Origin: GCA-2717185 sp964474755
Lineage (GTDB): Bacteria; Pseudomonadota; Alphaproteobacteria; UBA8366; GCA-2717185
Assembly: GCA_964474755.1 (NCBI GenBank)
Contig: CAYYUG010000017.1
Span: 1 to 58,302, forward strand
DNA length: 58,302 nt
Direction: 5' to 3'
The notes under the pieces are model-generated. The model had not been told where the DNA came from, searched no databases, and worked only from the letters and a program-made list of their open reading frames with translations. The stretch's first letter is position 1. The number at the start of each line of letters is the position of its first letter. A program made the position numbers and the translations under genes. This document shows, in pieces, positions 43,930-53,512 of this stretch.

Positions 43930-46900
43930 TTATTCGGCGGCGGCTTCCGTCATGGCGCGCAGTTCGCGGTCGAGCCGGACACCAGCATGGGCGCGGGGCT
44001 TTGCGAGCGGCGCTAGCAGGCTGTAGATCACGGGGATAAGGATCAGGGTAAAGACAGTGGCGATACCCAGTCCGCCGAATACGACCCAGCCGATCGCCTG
44101 GCGCGCCTCCGCCCCGGCGCCGCTCGCCAGCACCAGGGGCAGGGCGCCGAGCACCGTTGACAGCATCGTCATGAAGACCGGTCGCAATCGCACCATCGCT
44201 GCCTCGCGAATTGCCTCGGCGACGGACCGGCCGCGGTCACGCAGTTGATCGGCGAACTCCACTACTAAAATACCGTTTTTGGCCATCAGTCCGACCAGCA
44301 TGACGAGGCCGATTTGGCTGTAAATGTTGAGGGTTGTACCGGTCAAGTGTAGCGCGAATACGGCTGCGGCGAGGCCAAAAGGTACGGTCAGAACGATCAC
44401 GAGTGCGCTCAGCAAGCTCTCGAACTGGGCAGCTAGGACCATTAGCACGACGAGCACGGCAATCGCGAAGGTAATTGCGACCTCGTATGAGGTGTCGTCC
44501 AGGGTCGCCGCCTCGTTAATGAAGCGGAGGCCGATTTCTGGCGGCAGCACCTCATCCGCTAGTGTATCTACGACTGCCATCGCTTCGCGCAGTGATACGC
44601 CCGGCGCTAAGTCGGAATCGATCTCGATCGCGCGTTTCTGGCCGGTTCGGTCAAGCTCCGCCGCAATGCCTGCTTCCTCCATTGTGACGAAAGCGGACAG
44701 CGGCAGTAGCTTGCCGTTTCCGGTTCGGACAAACAGATTGTGCAGGTCGCGTGGATCGTCGATCGCCCCGCTCGCTGATTCAATTTGGATCGGAATTGAC
44801 CGGTCGTTGACATTAAGCTCAGTAACTTCGAGGCGCTCGACCATCGCGCGCAAGGTGGCGGAAATTGCCTCGATAGAAACGTCCAGATCCTCCGCTTTGC
44901 GCCGGTTAACGCGGACTGTTAGTTGCGGCTGCGTCTGCTGATACTCTATCTCTGGATCGTCGAGCTGTGGCGCCTTCTCATGGATCGCTGCCAACAAAAG
45001 GTCGGCAGCGGCTGCGATATCGGCGTAATTTGGGCCGGTGAGCGCGAATTCTAGTTTTCCGCCGGCACGCCTTAGGTTGAGGCTATTCGGCGTGCGCACG
45101 CGGGCCGTCGCGCCCGGTATCGCCTTTAGTGGGCCGCGAAGGGATTTGGCGATGTCGAGCTGGTTGCGCCGACCGCCCCATTCAGTCAGCGGTGCGATGA
45201 TGTAGTTCCGGTTCAGGTCCCATCGCCCCACAATGGAAAAGATGTTTTCGATCTCGCCGCGTTCACGCAGAGGTTCCAGCAAGGCTTCCGCGCGAACAGC
45301 TTGACGATCCATATAATCGAGCCCTACCCCGTCAGGGCCTTGCATCATGATGATGATGGCGCCCCGGTCTTCCCGCGGCAGTAACTCTTCGTCGATGCTG
45401 CGGTAGGTGTCAACGGCGGTCAGCGCTACCAGCGCCATTCCGCCCAACACGAGCAAGCGCGCCGACAGGGTGAATTCCAGGATCCAGCGATAGACATCAC
45501 TCAGCCGGCCACCGATCTTCTCAAGAGGTGTTGGTAGTGTGTTCTCCCGCTCGGGCAGTCGCGAGGCGAGCATTGGGCAGAGCGACAGGGCCACGAAGGA
45601 AGAAATAGCGACCGCGATCGCCAGCACGAAGCCGAACTCGGTGAAAAGCCTGCCAGCCATGCTAGGTAGGAAGGCGATCGGCAAGAAAACGGAAATTAGG
45701 GTCGCCGTCGTTGCCAGGACAGCGAAGAAGACCTGCCTGGTTCCGACCACGGCAGCGGCGAGTGGTCGTAGACCCAGACCCCGTTGCCGCTGTATGTTTT
45801 CGATGACGACGATCGCGTCGTCGACGATCAGGCCAGTCGCGAGCACAATTGCGAGTAGGGTTAGAATGTTGATCGAAAAGCCGAACAGATAGATCGCTGC
45901 CATTGTGCCGATCAGGGCTACAGGGATTGTGACTGCTGGCAACAAGGTCGGGCGGAGTGCGCCCATGAAGACGAAAATCACCGCTACGACCACACCGATG
46001 GTGATTCCCAGGGTGGTGATAACTTCTCTCACGGAGCTGCGGATGAAGCGTGCGTCGTCGGAAATTTTAGCGATCTGCGCACCTTTCAGGCGGCGGTTCA
46101 ACCGGCTGATTACCTCATCGACCGCCTGGGAAATCTCAATTGTATTCGATTTTGCCCGCCGAATGATGCCGAGTCCTACAACCTTGCGACCGTTCAAAAG
46201 ACTGTTGTTAAGAGGGTCGGCCGGGCCATAGAAGGCGTGTGCGACGTCCCCCAGCCGCGTATCACCGCGCAGCGCCAAGGCTTCGACTTCGCCGGGGCGC
46301 CAAACCGATGCATCGGCGCGGACCAGCAGCATGTGGTCATCTGATTTGAAACTACCGGCTGGGATGTCGAGGCTCGAGCCTCCTACGACCCGGGCCACAT
46401 CGTCAATCGTCAAACTGTATCGCGCCAGTTTCATTGGGTCGATGACGATGCGCAGAACCTCTTCCTGCTGGCCGAACAGAACGACCGTTGCGACGCCGGG
46501 GATCCCGGAGAGTTCGCTCGACACGTCATCTTCTGCTAATCGGCTCAAGGCCTCTTGCGGCAGCCGGTCACTGACCAGCGCAAGGCGGATAATAGGTCGC
46601 GAGTCCACATCCGCTTTGGTTACTGTTACGTCCTCTACGCCTTCCGGCAGCTGTCGCCCGATGGCGGCGACTGCCTCGCGGACGTCGTTTGCGGCGACGT
46701 TGAGGTCAATATTCGTCGCGAACTCAGCCCTCACCCGCATATTGTGCTCTTCGCTGGCCGCATTAATAGTCTTGACGCCATTAACGCGAGCGACGGCGCC
46801 TTCTATGACACTGGTGACCTCGGCGTCCATGGTCTCGGGCGACGCGCCGTCGAAGAAGGCGCGGACCATGACGATAGGCCGGTCCACATCGGGTAGTTCG

Positions 46901-47016
46901 CGTACTTCGACACCGCGGATCGCAGCCAATCCGGCGATGACGATAAGCAGATTTAGAACAACAATGAGCGTCGGGCGGCGTACCGCCAGAGCTGGCAAGG
47001 CGCTGAAGCCGGGCAT
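43930..47016 (-). CDS. RND-family efflux pump, inner-membrane subunit (HAE1/AcrB-like)
   Basis: 1028-residue proton-driven RND transporter with the standard 12-helix plan: TM1 near residue 13, a large periplasmic loop, TM2–7, a second loop, TM8–12. The TM4 proton-relay motif LATGLIVDDAIVVIEN (paired Asp) is intact. The N-terminus ALPALAVRRPTLIVVLNLLI fits the MdtB/MexF-like multidrug branch; substrate not predicted. It begins one base into the end of the adaptor gene (TAATG), so it forms an operon with it. No outer-membrane partner is adjacent. Confidence 0.95.
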   Translation of the reverse strand: MPGFSALPALAVRRPTLIVVLNLLIVIAGLAAIRGVEVRELPDVDRPIVMVRAFFDGASPETMDAEVTSVIEGAVARVNGVKTINAASEEHNMRVRAEFATNIDLNVAANDVREAVAAIGRQLPEGVEDVTVTKADVDSRPIIRLALVSDRLPQEALSRLAEDDVSSELSGIPGVATVVLFGQQEEVLRIVIDPMKLARYSLTIDDVARVVGGSSLDIPAGSFKSDDHMLLVRADASVWRPGEVEALALRGDTRLGDVAHAFYGPADPLNNSLLNGRKVVGLGIIRRAKSNTIEISQAVDEVISRLNRRLKGAQIAKISDDARFIRSSVREVITTLGITIGVVVAVIFVFMGALRPTLLPAVTIPVALIGTMAAIYLFGFSINILTLLAIVLATGLIVDDAIVVIENIQRQRGLGLRPLAAAVVGTRQVFFAVLATTATLISVFLPIAFLPSMAGRLFTEFGFVLAIAVAISSFVALSLCPMLASRLPERENTLPTPLEKIGGRLSDVYRWILEFTLSARLLVLGGMALVALTAVDTYRSIDEELLPREDRGAIIIMMQGPDGVGLDYMDRQAVRAEALLEPLRERGEIENIFSIVGRWDLNRNYIIAPLTEWGGRRNQLDIAKSLRGPLKAIPGATARVRTPNSLNLRRAGGKLEFALTGPNYADIAAAADLLLAAIHEKAPQLDDPEIEYQQTQPQLTVRVNRRKAEDLDVSIEAISATLRAMVERLEVTELNVNDRSIPIQIESASGAIDDPRDLHNLFVRTGNGKLLPLSAFVTMEEAGIAAELDRTGQKRAIEIDSDLAPGVSLREAMAVVDTLADEVLPPEIGLRFINEAATLDDTSYEVAITFAIAVLVVLMVLAAQFESLLSALVIVLTVPFGLAAAVFALHLTGTTLNIYSQIGLVMLVGLMAKNGILVVEFADQLRDRGRSVAEAIREAAMVRLRPVFMTMLSTVLGALPLVLASGAGAEARQAIGWVVFGGLGIATVFTLILIPVIYSLLAPLAKPRAHAGVRLDRELRAMTEAAAE

Positions 47017-48107
47017 TACGATTCAGCTTTCTCGTTCGCCTCGCCGCTGCGCGGCGTGGCTTTCACCTTACTGCCGGGCCGCAGGCCCTGGACACCCTCG
47101 ATGACGATGACGTCGCCTTTTTTCAAGTCACCGTCGACCAGCACTTTGCCGCCTTCGCGTCGAATGACCTTGACAAATACCTTGCTGACCCTGCCGTCCT
47201 GGACGCGCCAGACATAAGCGCCATCCCGGCTCCACAGCACCGCCACCTCACGAATGGTGGGGTAGCGATCACCAGTAATCTTCACATCGACAGCAAATGA
47301 GGTTCCGGGTCGGACCGCGTCCTCCGGATTGGCTATCTGCGCGCGGATCTTGAGTGACCGCGTGATGGGATCGATCCTACTATCCATCGCGGAAACGATT
47401 CCGGTGAAACGGCGATCGGGCAGAGACCAGGCGGTCATCTTGACCAGGTCGCCGGGACGGATGCGCGCGGCTGTATCTTCGGAAACTTTGAACTCAACGA
47501 ACAGGGATGAGCGGTCGTCGAGGGTCGCGATCAGCGTGTCAGGATTGATGCGATCGCCGCGATCGATATCGGACAGACCGATCACACCCTTAAACGGTGC
47601 GAAGACGATGCGGTTATTCAAGGTGGCCTTGGCCTGCGACAGGCGAAGTTTGGCGCTTTCCATTTCCGCCAAAGCGGTGTCGAGGCGCGCCTGTGCCACC
47701 GTACCGGAAGGCGCTAGCTCCTTTAGCCGTTTCACTTGTCGCGCCGTTTCCTTCACCGAGACTTGAGCCAGTTTGACAGCGATTCGCTGTTCCTCGTCGT
47801 CGAGCCGAAGCAACACTTGGCCTACTTTGACCTCTTGTTCCGCCTCGAAAGCGATTTTGACGACTTCCCCTGAAACGGAAGGGTACAGGTCAGCGGATTG
47901 CAAGGAACGGCTGGTGCCGATGGCGCGGACGATGTGCTGTTCTGTCTCTAGAACAACCGGCTCTACAAGAACCAGGGTGGCTTTCGTGCGCCACGGCTTC
48001 ACCTTTTCCCACGCTACCGCATCTTCCCGCTCGGCGAACCACCACCAGCCACTACCAACCAAGGCAGCGATGACAACGAGCCAAAGAAGTTGAAACGACA
48101 GACGCAT
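47016..48107 (-). CDS. RND efflux periplasmic adaptor (membrane fusion protein)
   Basis: 363-residue HlyD/AcrA-type adaptor with an N-terminal membrane anchor (LLWLVVIAALVGSGWWW), a biotinyl-lipoyl-like hairpin split around a coiled coil (VVKIAFEAEQEVKVGQVLLR … FAPFKGVIGLSDIDRGD), a beta-barrel domain and a membrane-proximal domain. It bridges the RND pump to an outer-membrane channel. No lipobox is seen, so it is anchored by the helix. First gene of the pump operon. Confidence 0.92.
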   Translation of the reverse strand: MRLSFQLLWLVVIAALVGSGWWWFAEREDAVAWEKVKPWRTKATLVLVEPVVLETEQHIVRAIGTSRSLQSADLYPSVSGEVVKIAFEAEQEVKVGQVLLRLDDEEQRIAVKLAQVSVKETARQVKRLKELAPSGTVAQARLDTALAEMESAKLRLSQAKATLNNRIVFAPFKGVIGLSDIDRGDRINPDTLIATLDDRSSLFVEFKVSEDTAARIRPGDLVKMTAWSLPDRRFTGIVSAMDSRIDPITRSLKIRAQIANPEDAVRPGTSFAVDVKITGDRYPTIREVAVLWSRDGAYVWRVQDGRVSKVFVKVIRREGGKVLVDGDLKKGDVIVIEGVQGLRPGSKVKATPRSGEANEKAES

Positions 48108-48140
48108 AAAAACCTCTTCGGACTGCGTCCCGGTTCAGAG

Positions 48141-48226
48141 TAATGTGAAACGGGTCGCATGGTTAAACTCTATCGAATTTACCGCAAACGCCGCTTTGCA
48201 CAGAACAAATTACTGTGAAAGGGTCG
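48141..48226. repeat. Imperfect direct repeat upstream of the RND operon
   Basis: TAATGTGAAACGGGTCG (48141–48157) and TACTGTGAAAGGGTCG (48211–48226), 70 bases apart start to start, lie between the adaptor gene start (48107) and the EVE gene end (48245). Candidate operator sites for the pump operon; that is inference. Confidence 0.4.
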
Positions 48227-48244
48227 AACGTTAGGTTTGGCAGG

Positions 48245-48658
48245 TCAGAGCTTGGTGTCAGACATCTTCAGAATTTGCCGCCATTCCTTGGCGGTTACGG
48301 GCATGACTGAGAGGCGCGATTGCCTTACCAGTGCCATTTTTTGCAGTTCCGGCGACGCTTTGATATCGGCCAAAGTGACTGGTTTCTCAACCGGCTTCAG
48401 CGCCTTAAAATCGACCATTCCGAAGCGATCGCTCTTATCGGTTGGGTCCTGGTAGTACTCCTTGACTACCTCCAACAGGCCGACAACCCGTTTTTCCTTT
48501 ACCGAATGATAGAAGAAGGCACGGTCGCCATTTTTCATCGCTTTCATGTTCGCGCACGCTTGGTGATTCCGGACACCGTCCCACTCCGCCGTCCCGGCCT
48601 GCAAGTGGTCGTTCCACGACCAGGCGCCCGGTTCCGATTTTACGAGCCAATACTTCAT
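48245..48658 (-). CDS. EVE-domain protein
   Basis: 137-residue single EVE (PUA-like) domain: MKYWLVKSEPGAWSWNDHL, GVRNHQACANMKAMKNGDRAFFYHS and VRQSRLSVMPVTAKEWRQIL. EVE domains bind modified bases in DNA or RNA; stand-alone forms of this kind are widespread in proteobacteria and their target is not settled. It lies 11 bases after the YCII gene on the same strand, a neighbourhood common in alphaproteobacteria. Confidence 0.92.
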   Translation of the reverse strand: MKYWLVKSEPGAWSWNDHLQAGTAEWDGVRNHQACANMKAMKNGDRAFFYHSVKEKRVVGLLEVVKEYYQDPTDKSDRFGMVDFKALKPVEKPVTLADIKASPELQKMALVRQSRLSVMPVTAKEWRQILKMSDTKL

Positions 48659-48669
48659 CTGCTTATCCC

Positions 48670-48975
48670 TTATTTCGTATTCCCTGCATCGTCTGGTTTA
48701 GGCCAGCGATGATCATACACATGAATTGTGTGACTGGCGTAAAGGCCATGTTTGGTGAATGGCTCTTTGGCTATCCACGACTCCGCCGCTACGGCGTCAG
48801 GAAAATCGACGATGAAGATTGAACCGATGCGGGTGTCGCCGTCAGCGCTGAAATAGGGGCCGGCGGTGATCATGTGATCTTGCGCGGCGTCCAAATAGTC
48901 CCAATGTGCCTCGACATGGTCGGCGCGTCTATCCAGTGCGTCAGGCGCGTTGATATTGTGGATCATGAACCACAT
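48670..48975 (-). CDS. YCII-domain protein (YciI-like), copy 2
   Basis: 101-residue YCII-family protein of ferredoxin-like fold (MWFMIHNINAPDALDRR; DHVEAHWDYLDA; GSIFIVDFPDAVAAESWIAKEPF). YciI proteins are small possible enzymes with a conserved His–Asp pair; the His in EAHWDYL is a candidate. It lies three bases after a second YCII gene and seems a diverged duplicate. Function unknown. Confidence 0.85.
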   Translation of the reverse strand: MWFMIHNINAPDALDRRADHVEAHWDYLDAAQDHMITAGPYFSADGDTRIGSIFIVDFPDAVAAESWIAKEPFTKHGLYASHTIHVYDHRWPKPDDAGNTK

Positions 48976-48978
48976 TGT

Positions 48979-49281
48979 TCATGCCTTGTCGCCGTTTTCC
49001 GGATGCCAGTGGCCCTTGCGCATGCGAGTAACGACGACTTTCTCGAACAAGCCGCCACTGTTGAAAGGGTCTTCTTTTGCGAAAGCTTCAGCCTGTTCGC
49101 GACTGTCGACATTCACGACGAACATGCTGCCGGTCGCTATCTCGCCGTCGTCGGTCTGCGTCGCGCCGGCGAGCACGATGATATCGTTCTGCGTCTTCAG
49201 GTATTCAACATGTGGTGGGCGCAATTTGGCGCGCAGTGCGGAAGCATTGAGCTTGTCGATGCAATAGATCGCAAAAAGCAT
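48979..49281 (-). CDS. YCII-domain protein (YciI-like), copy 1
   Basis: 100-residue YCII-family protein (MLFAIYCIDKLNASALR; RPPHVEYLK; GSMFVVNVDSREQAEAFAKEDPF; RMRKGHWHPENG). The His in RPPHVEYL matches the family's conserved His. It is directly upstream of the second copy and 59 bases downstream of gpsA. The gpsA–YciI–EVE order recurs in alphaproteobacteria. Function unknown. Confidence 0.88.
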   Translation of the reverse strand: MLFAIYCIDKLNASALRAKLRPPHVEYLKTQNDIIVLAGATQTDDGEIATGSMFVVNVDSREQAEAFAKEDPFNSGGLFEKVVVTRMRKGHWHPENGDKA

Positions 49282-49340
49282 GACGGTGTCCTCGACTAGT
49301 GGATGGGAAAGCGAAAATTTGTAGCGTTCAAATCGTAGAG

Positions 49341-50345
49341 TTAATCGGCGTTGACTTGCTTATGTGCAAAAGGTCGTGACAGAAGGTTGGCGATCATGTG
49401 ATTTACAGAGGCACCGTGATTGACAATGCGATTAACTGCGCTGCAGATCGGCATCTCGATGCCCAATCTCTTGGCCAACATAACGACTGATGCAGCGGAA
49501 TAGATGCCTTCCGTCACTGCGTTTCGTGATGCTAAGATATCTTTCAGCTGTTTGCCTTCGCCGAGTGCGGTACCGAGTGAGAAGTTGCGCGATTGCATGG
49601 CGTTGCAGGTCAGCGTCAGATCACCGATTCCCGCAAGTCCCATCAAGGTTTCGGGGCGCCCACCTTTCGCCTGGCTAAGCCTACCCATTTCCGCAAGCCC
49701 GCGAGTGATAAGGGCGGCTCTAGCATTGTTGCCCAGTTCGCGGCCCGTCACGATCCCGCAGGCGATCGCCAGAATGTTCTTCACTGCGCCCCCAATCTCT
49801 GCGCCGACTACGTCATCCGAAAGATAGGGCCGAAAGCGCGCGCTCCCCAATGCCGCCGCTAGATGTGCGTTGCGGTCTGCATAGGGGCAAGCCAGGGTGA
49901 CAGCCGTTGGAAGGTCGCAGGCGACCTCTCGGGCAAAAGTTGGGCCGGAGAGGATTGCGATCATAGCCCGTGGTATGGTCTCTGAGAGTACTTCGCTCAT
50001 CAGTGCACCAGAATGACGTTCAATTCCCTTCGCGCACAGCACAGTTGGCGTATCGTCTTGTATCGCTGGAGCCATCTGCGCTGTCACTTGGCGCATGAAC
50101 TGCGATGGCACCACGAGGAGGACGATATCAGCTAATGTACAGGCTTCGGTTATGTCAGACGTTGCGGTGATACCATGTTCCACCGGCACGTCTTTCAGAT
50201 AGAGGGGATTTCCGTCGCCAGCTTTTATCGCAGCGACGACCGCCTCATTGCGTGCCCAAAGGATGGTGTCGTTGCCCGCTCGGCGGGCTACGCAGGCAAG
50301 CGCTGTTCCCCAGGCACCGCCACCTATGACGGCGACCCGCGTCAT
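49341..50345 (-). CDS. gpsA: Glycerol-3-phosphate dehydrogenase [NAD(P)+]
   Basis: 334-residue cytosolic enzyme reducing dihydroxyacetone phosphate to glycerol-3-phosphate for phospholipids. The N-terminal Rossmann motif is VAVIGGGAWGTALA; the catalytic Lys region is GGAVKNILAIACGI, and LAGIGDLTLTCNAMQSRN is the family signature. ATG 50345 is chosen and overlaps the tsaD stop by four bases; the open frame running 41 codons further into tsaD is not used. Confidence 0.96.
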   Translation of the reverse strand: MTRVAVIGGGAWGTALACVARRAGNDTILWARNEAVVAAIKAGDGNPLYLKDVPVEHGITATSDITEACTLADIVLLVVPSQFMRQVTAQMAPAIQDDTPTVLCAKGIERHSGALMSEVLSETIPRAMIAILSGPTFAREVACDLPTAVTLACPYADRNAHLAAALGSARFRPYLSDDVVGAEIGGAVKNILAIACGIVTGRELGNNARAALITRGLAEMGRLSQAKGGRPETLMGLAGIGDLTLTCNAMQSRNFSLGTALGEGKQLKDILASRNAVTEGIYSAASVVMLAKRLGIEMPICSAVNRIVNHGASVNHMIANLLSRPFAHKQVNAD

Positions 50346-51370
50346 GATATCACGGCTAGGTCTTCGAGGGGCCAACGCGGCCGCGGCGCGAAGTCGAGTG
50401 TATCGGTTAAGTTTTGTTGAAGTCTTTCTATGCCGGCCCAAGCGATCATAGCGGCATTGTCGGTGCATAGGTCCGGCGGAGGCGCGACGAACCGAAAATT
50501 TTCTTCGGCAGCGAGCGCTGCCAGGACTGCGCGCAGGTGCGCATTCGCAGCAACACCGCCCGCAACCACCAAGGTTGTCCCCGCCGGATATTCAGTTTTG
50601 AATCGTTGGAGCGCGTTGCGGGTCCGATCCTCGAGCGCTTCTCCCACCGCCATCTGGAAGGATGCGGCTATATTGGCGACGGTCTCTTGATTCACACGAG
50701 TATTCTGGACGGTTCGGGCTACAGCGGTTTTCAAGCCAGAGAAGGAAAAATCGCAATTAGGTCGGCCGAGCATCGGTCGAGGAAAAGGGTAGCGGTCGGC
50801 TTGCCCGTATTTCGCCGCTTGTTCTATTGCCGGGCCGCCTGGATACGGCAGACCTATAAGTTTTGCAGTCTTATCGAACGCTTCGCCGACGGCATCGTCG
50901 AGGGTCGTACCGTACCTTCGGTAGGCGCCGGGGCCACTTACAGCGAGTAGCTGGCAGTGGCCGCCTGACACTAAGAGCAGAAGATAAGGGTATTCGAGAC
51001 CGTTGGTTAGGCGCGCCGTCAGAGCATGTCCTTCCAAATGATTCACCGCGATCAAGGGCCGGTCATGGACGAGCGCAATCGCCTTGGCCGTCATCATCCC
51101 GACAAGAACGCCACCAATTAGTCCGGGGCCGCCTGTTGCCGCGATGCCATCCAAATCTTCAAATGCGATTGTAGCCTCGGCTAGGGCCCGTTTTACGAGT
51201 CCGTCGATGTGGTTGAGGTGACTACGAGCAGCAATCTCCGGGACGACGCCGCCAAAGGGACGGTGGTCCTCCATCTGCGAGACGACTAAATTAGATAGGA
51301 TCGTGCGGTCTTCGTGTACGATGGCCGCCGCCGTTTCGTCGCACGATGTCTCGATGCCAAGGACGATCAT
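50342..51370 (-). CDS. tsaD: tRNA N6-adenosine threonylcarbamoyltransferase TsaD
   Basis: 342-residue ASKHA-fold enzyme that transfers the threonylcarbamoyl group to A37 of tRNA, with TsaB. N-terminus IVLGIETSCDETAAAIVHED, metal-binding AVNHLEGHALTARL (H-x3-H, about residue 110) and GPAIEQAAKYG are typical. It overlaps gpsA downstream and the small membrane protein gene upstream by four bases each. Length is normal. Confidence 0.97.
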   Translation of the reverse strand: MIVLGIETSCDETAAAIVHEDRTILSNLVVSQMEDHRPFGGVVPEIAARSHLNHIDGLVKRALAEATIAFEDLDGIAATGGPGLIGGVLVGMMTAKAIALVHDRPLIAVNHLEGHALTARLTNGLEYPYLLLLVSGGHCQLLAVSGPGAYRRYGTTLDDAVGEAFDKTAKLIGLPYPGGPAIEQAAKYGQADRYPFPRPMLGRPNCDFSFSGLKTAVARTVQNTRVNQETVANIAASFQMAVGEALEDRTRNALQRFKTEYPAGTTLVVAGGVAANAHLRAVLAALAAEENFRFVAPPPDLCTDNAAMIAWAGIERLQQNLTDTLDFAPRPRWPLEDLAVIS

Positions 51371-51717
51371 CTTTGCTTTCTCCGCATTTCATCCGCTGAC
51401 GGGGGCTTAGACGTCGTTTTGCATAGTTCCCAATTCATTTGCCGGCCTTCTTTCTCGGCGAAAGATCGTTCTCGTAACAGTTTCTCGACATCATAACCGC
51501 GAAGCATTAGCTCCGTCTGCGCCGCCGATCCTTTTTCCACGCTGTTGAAATAGGTGGCACCGATATAACGACGTGAGGATTCGAGTTCTGATAGGAATCG
51601 TCGATGTTGGTCGAGCAGTTGCTCGTCGTTGAAAGTGGGATAGTTTGCTTTCATTTTATAGGCGTAATAGACGCATCCGACGAAAATTAGCGAGATGACT
51701 GCAATGGTCAGTGACAT
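51367..51717 (-). CDS. Small single-pass membrane protein, unknown function
   Basis: 116-residue protein with one N-terminal transmembrane helix (SLTIAVISLIFVGCVYYAYK, about 2–21) and a charged, probably helical cytosolic or periplasmic tail. I do not recognise a family. The last four bases overlap the tsaD start, so it is the first gene of a tsaD–gpsA–YCII–EVE run and is divergent from hemC. The four-base overlap makes a real gene likely. Confidence 0.7.
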   Translation of the reverse strand: MSLTIAVISLIFVGCVYYAYKMKANYPTFNDEQLLDQHRRFLSELESSRRYIGATYFNSVEKGSAAQTELMLRGYDVEKLLRERSFAEKEGRQMNWELCKTTSKPPSADEMRRKQR

Positions 51718-51848
51718 GATCCTGATAGCCGATGCTTAAGTATCGAGTTTCTCTTGTTTTTAGCATGAACCTTTCCGACTGTCGCGAACCAGCGCGAGGA
51801 TCATGGAAAATCCTTTCGATGGTGGGCCGAACCGGGTAGAGAAGGGTT

Positions 51849-52775
51849 ATGGATAAGAGTTTAAAAATTGGCACGCGAGGGTCGCCTTTGGCGCTTTTGC
51901 AAGCCTACGAAGTCCGCGACCGCCTTCAGGCGCAGCATGAAGGCTTAAAGGTTGAAATTGTGGCAATCCTAACCCGTGGCGACAGGGTACAGGATCGTGT
52001 GCTTTCCGAGATCGGGGGCAAGGGTCTCTTCACTAAGGAGATTGAGGAAGGTTTATTTGACGGCAGTATCGATATTGCAGTCCATTCGATGAAGGACGTT
52101 GAGACGGTGCTGCCAGACGGCCTTGGTATCTCTGCATTACTGCCGCGCGAAGATCCGCGTGATGCGTTTATTTCCAATAAGGTGGGAAGTCTGGCTGAAC
52201 TGCCAGCAGGGGCTGTTTTCGGGACAGCGTCCCTGCGGCGTCAGGCTCAAATTCGCATGATCCGTCCTGATATTAAGGTCAAACCTTTTCGTGGAAATGT
52301 GAATACACGCCTCCGAAAGCTGAACGAAGGAGAGGCGGATGCGACAATGCTAGCCTATGCAGGATTACGGCGCCTAGGCCTGCCTGATGTTGCGACCTGT
52401 CTGATGGAGCCGGACGAGATGCTGCCGGCGGTCGCCCAGGGAGCAATCGGTATCGAAGGACGTAAGGACGACGATGAAACCTTGGCGCTACTGGACAGCA
52501 TTCATGACCGCGAAACCGCCTACCAGATTGATGCAGAACGGGCCTTGCTGGCGGCGTTGGATGGGTCATGCCGCACACCGATCGCCGCCCTTGCGAAATT
52601 GTCGGGTAACGGGGAATTGCATTTACGAGGCCTCGTAGCCAGCCCCGACGGTCAAATATCGCATACCGTGTCCCGTCAGGGGTCAGTGTCTGACGCCGCT
52701 GCCTTGGGCCGCGATGCGGGTGAAGAGCTTAGTGCGATTGCTGGACCGACTTTTTTTGACTTACAGAGCAGTTGA
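51849..52775 (+). CDS. hemC: Hydroxymethylbilane synthase (porphobilinogen deaminase)
   Basis: 308-residue enzyme joining four porphobilinogens into hydroxymethylbilane in heme synthesis. N-terminus LKIGTRGSPLALLQAYEVRD, the dipyrromethane-cofactor Cys241 in LDGSCRTPIAAL, and GTASLRRQAQI and FRGNVNTRLRKL with substrate-binding arginines are all present. AGAAGGG precedes ATG 51849. The stop overlaps the hemD start. Confidence 0.97.
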   Translation: MDKSLKIGTRGSPLALLQAYEVRDRLQAQHEGLKVEIVAILTRGDRVQDRVLSEIGGKGLFTKEIEEGLFDGSIDIAVHSMKDVETVLPDGLGISALLPREDPRDAFISNKVGSLAELPAGAVFGTASLRRQAQIRMIRPDIKVKPFRGNVNTRLRKLNEGEADATMLAYAGLRRLGLPDVATCLMEPDEMLPAVAQGAIGIEGRKDDDETLALLDSIHDRETAYQIDAERALLAALDGSCRTPIAALAKLSGNGELHLRGLVASPDGQISHTVSRQGSVSDAAALGRDAGEELSAIAGPTFFDLQSS

Positions 52776-53512
52776 TCGCCTGGGAGGGAGCTATCCGCGC
52801 ACTCGTCACCAGACCGCAACATGATGCGAAACTGCTGGTTGAAGCGTTGGTGCACCGTGGCATTAGTGCGTTCATCAGCCCGATGCTCCACATCACCGTC
52901 CTAACTGACATTGGAATCAATCTTTCCGGCGTCCAGGTCATTCTTTTCACTTCCTCCAACGGTGTGCGAGCGTTTGCTGCGTTGACGTCGCGTCGCGATA
53001 TTCCAGTATTTGCGGTCGGTGATCGAACTGCTGCAGTAGCGGAGGAAAACGGGTTTCCGCAGGTTGAAAGTGCCGGTGGCGATGTCGAGAAACTGGCGGT
53101 GCTCGTCGAGCAGTGTTGTAATCCGAATGGAGGGGTTTTGTTTCATCCGGCTGGGTCTGCCGTGGCCGGTGATCTTTCAGGTCGGTTGGAACGCTGCGGT
53201 TTTGTGGTGCGACGCGCGGTAATCTACGAAGCGCATCAGGCGACGGGCTTCAGCAGCGAAATTCGCAAGGCGCTACTGGATGGAAAAGTCGATTTGGTAA
53301 TGTTTTTTTCGCCCCGAACAGCCAAGATCTTTGTTGAGCTCGCCATCTCCCAAGGATTGGGATTGGCCTGCACAAAATTGGAGGCACTCTGTTTGAGCGA
53401 TGCGGTCGCGGCGGCGGCTGGCCCCATCATTTGGCGGCGTGTCATGGTCGCGCCAAATCCGACGCAGGATTCGCTTTTGGCCACTTTGGACAACCGACTG
53501 GTCGAATTATGA
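52772..53512 (+). CDS. hemD: Uroporphyrinogen-III synthase
   Basis: 246-residue protein with the two-lobed HemD layout: RALVTRPQHDAKLL at the start, VILFTSSNGVRAF, VFAVGDRTAAVAEENGF and the late VMFFSPRTAKIF. HemD is poorly conserved, but position after hemC and these segments make the call firm. The only workable start is TTG at 52772, overlapping the hemC stop (TTGA). It closes hydroxymethylbilane with D-ring inversion. Confidence 0.92.
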   Translation: MIAWEGAIRALVTRPQHDAKLLVEALVHRGISAFISPMLHITVLTDIGINLSGVQVILFTSSNGVRAFAALTSRRDIPVFAVGDRTAAVAEENGFPQVESAGGDVEKLAVLVEQCCNPNGGVLFHPAGSAVAGDLSGRLERCGFVVRRAVIYEAHQATGFSSEIRKALLDGKVDLVMFFSPRTAKIFVELAISQGLGLACTKLEALCLSDAVAAAAGPIIWRRVMVAPNPTQDSLLATLDNRLVEL

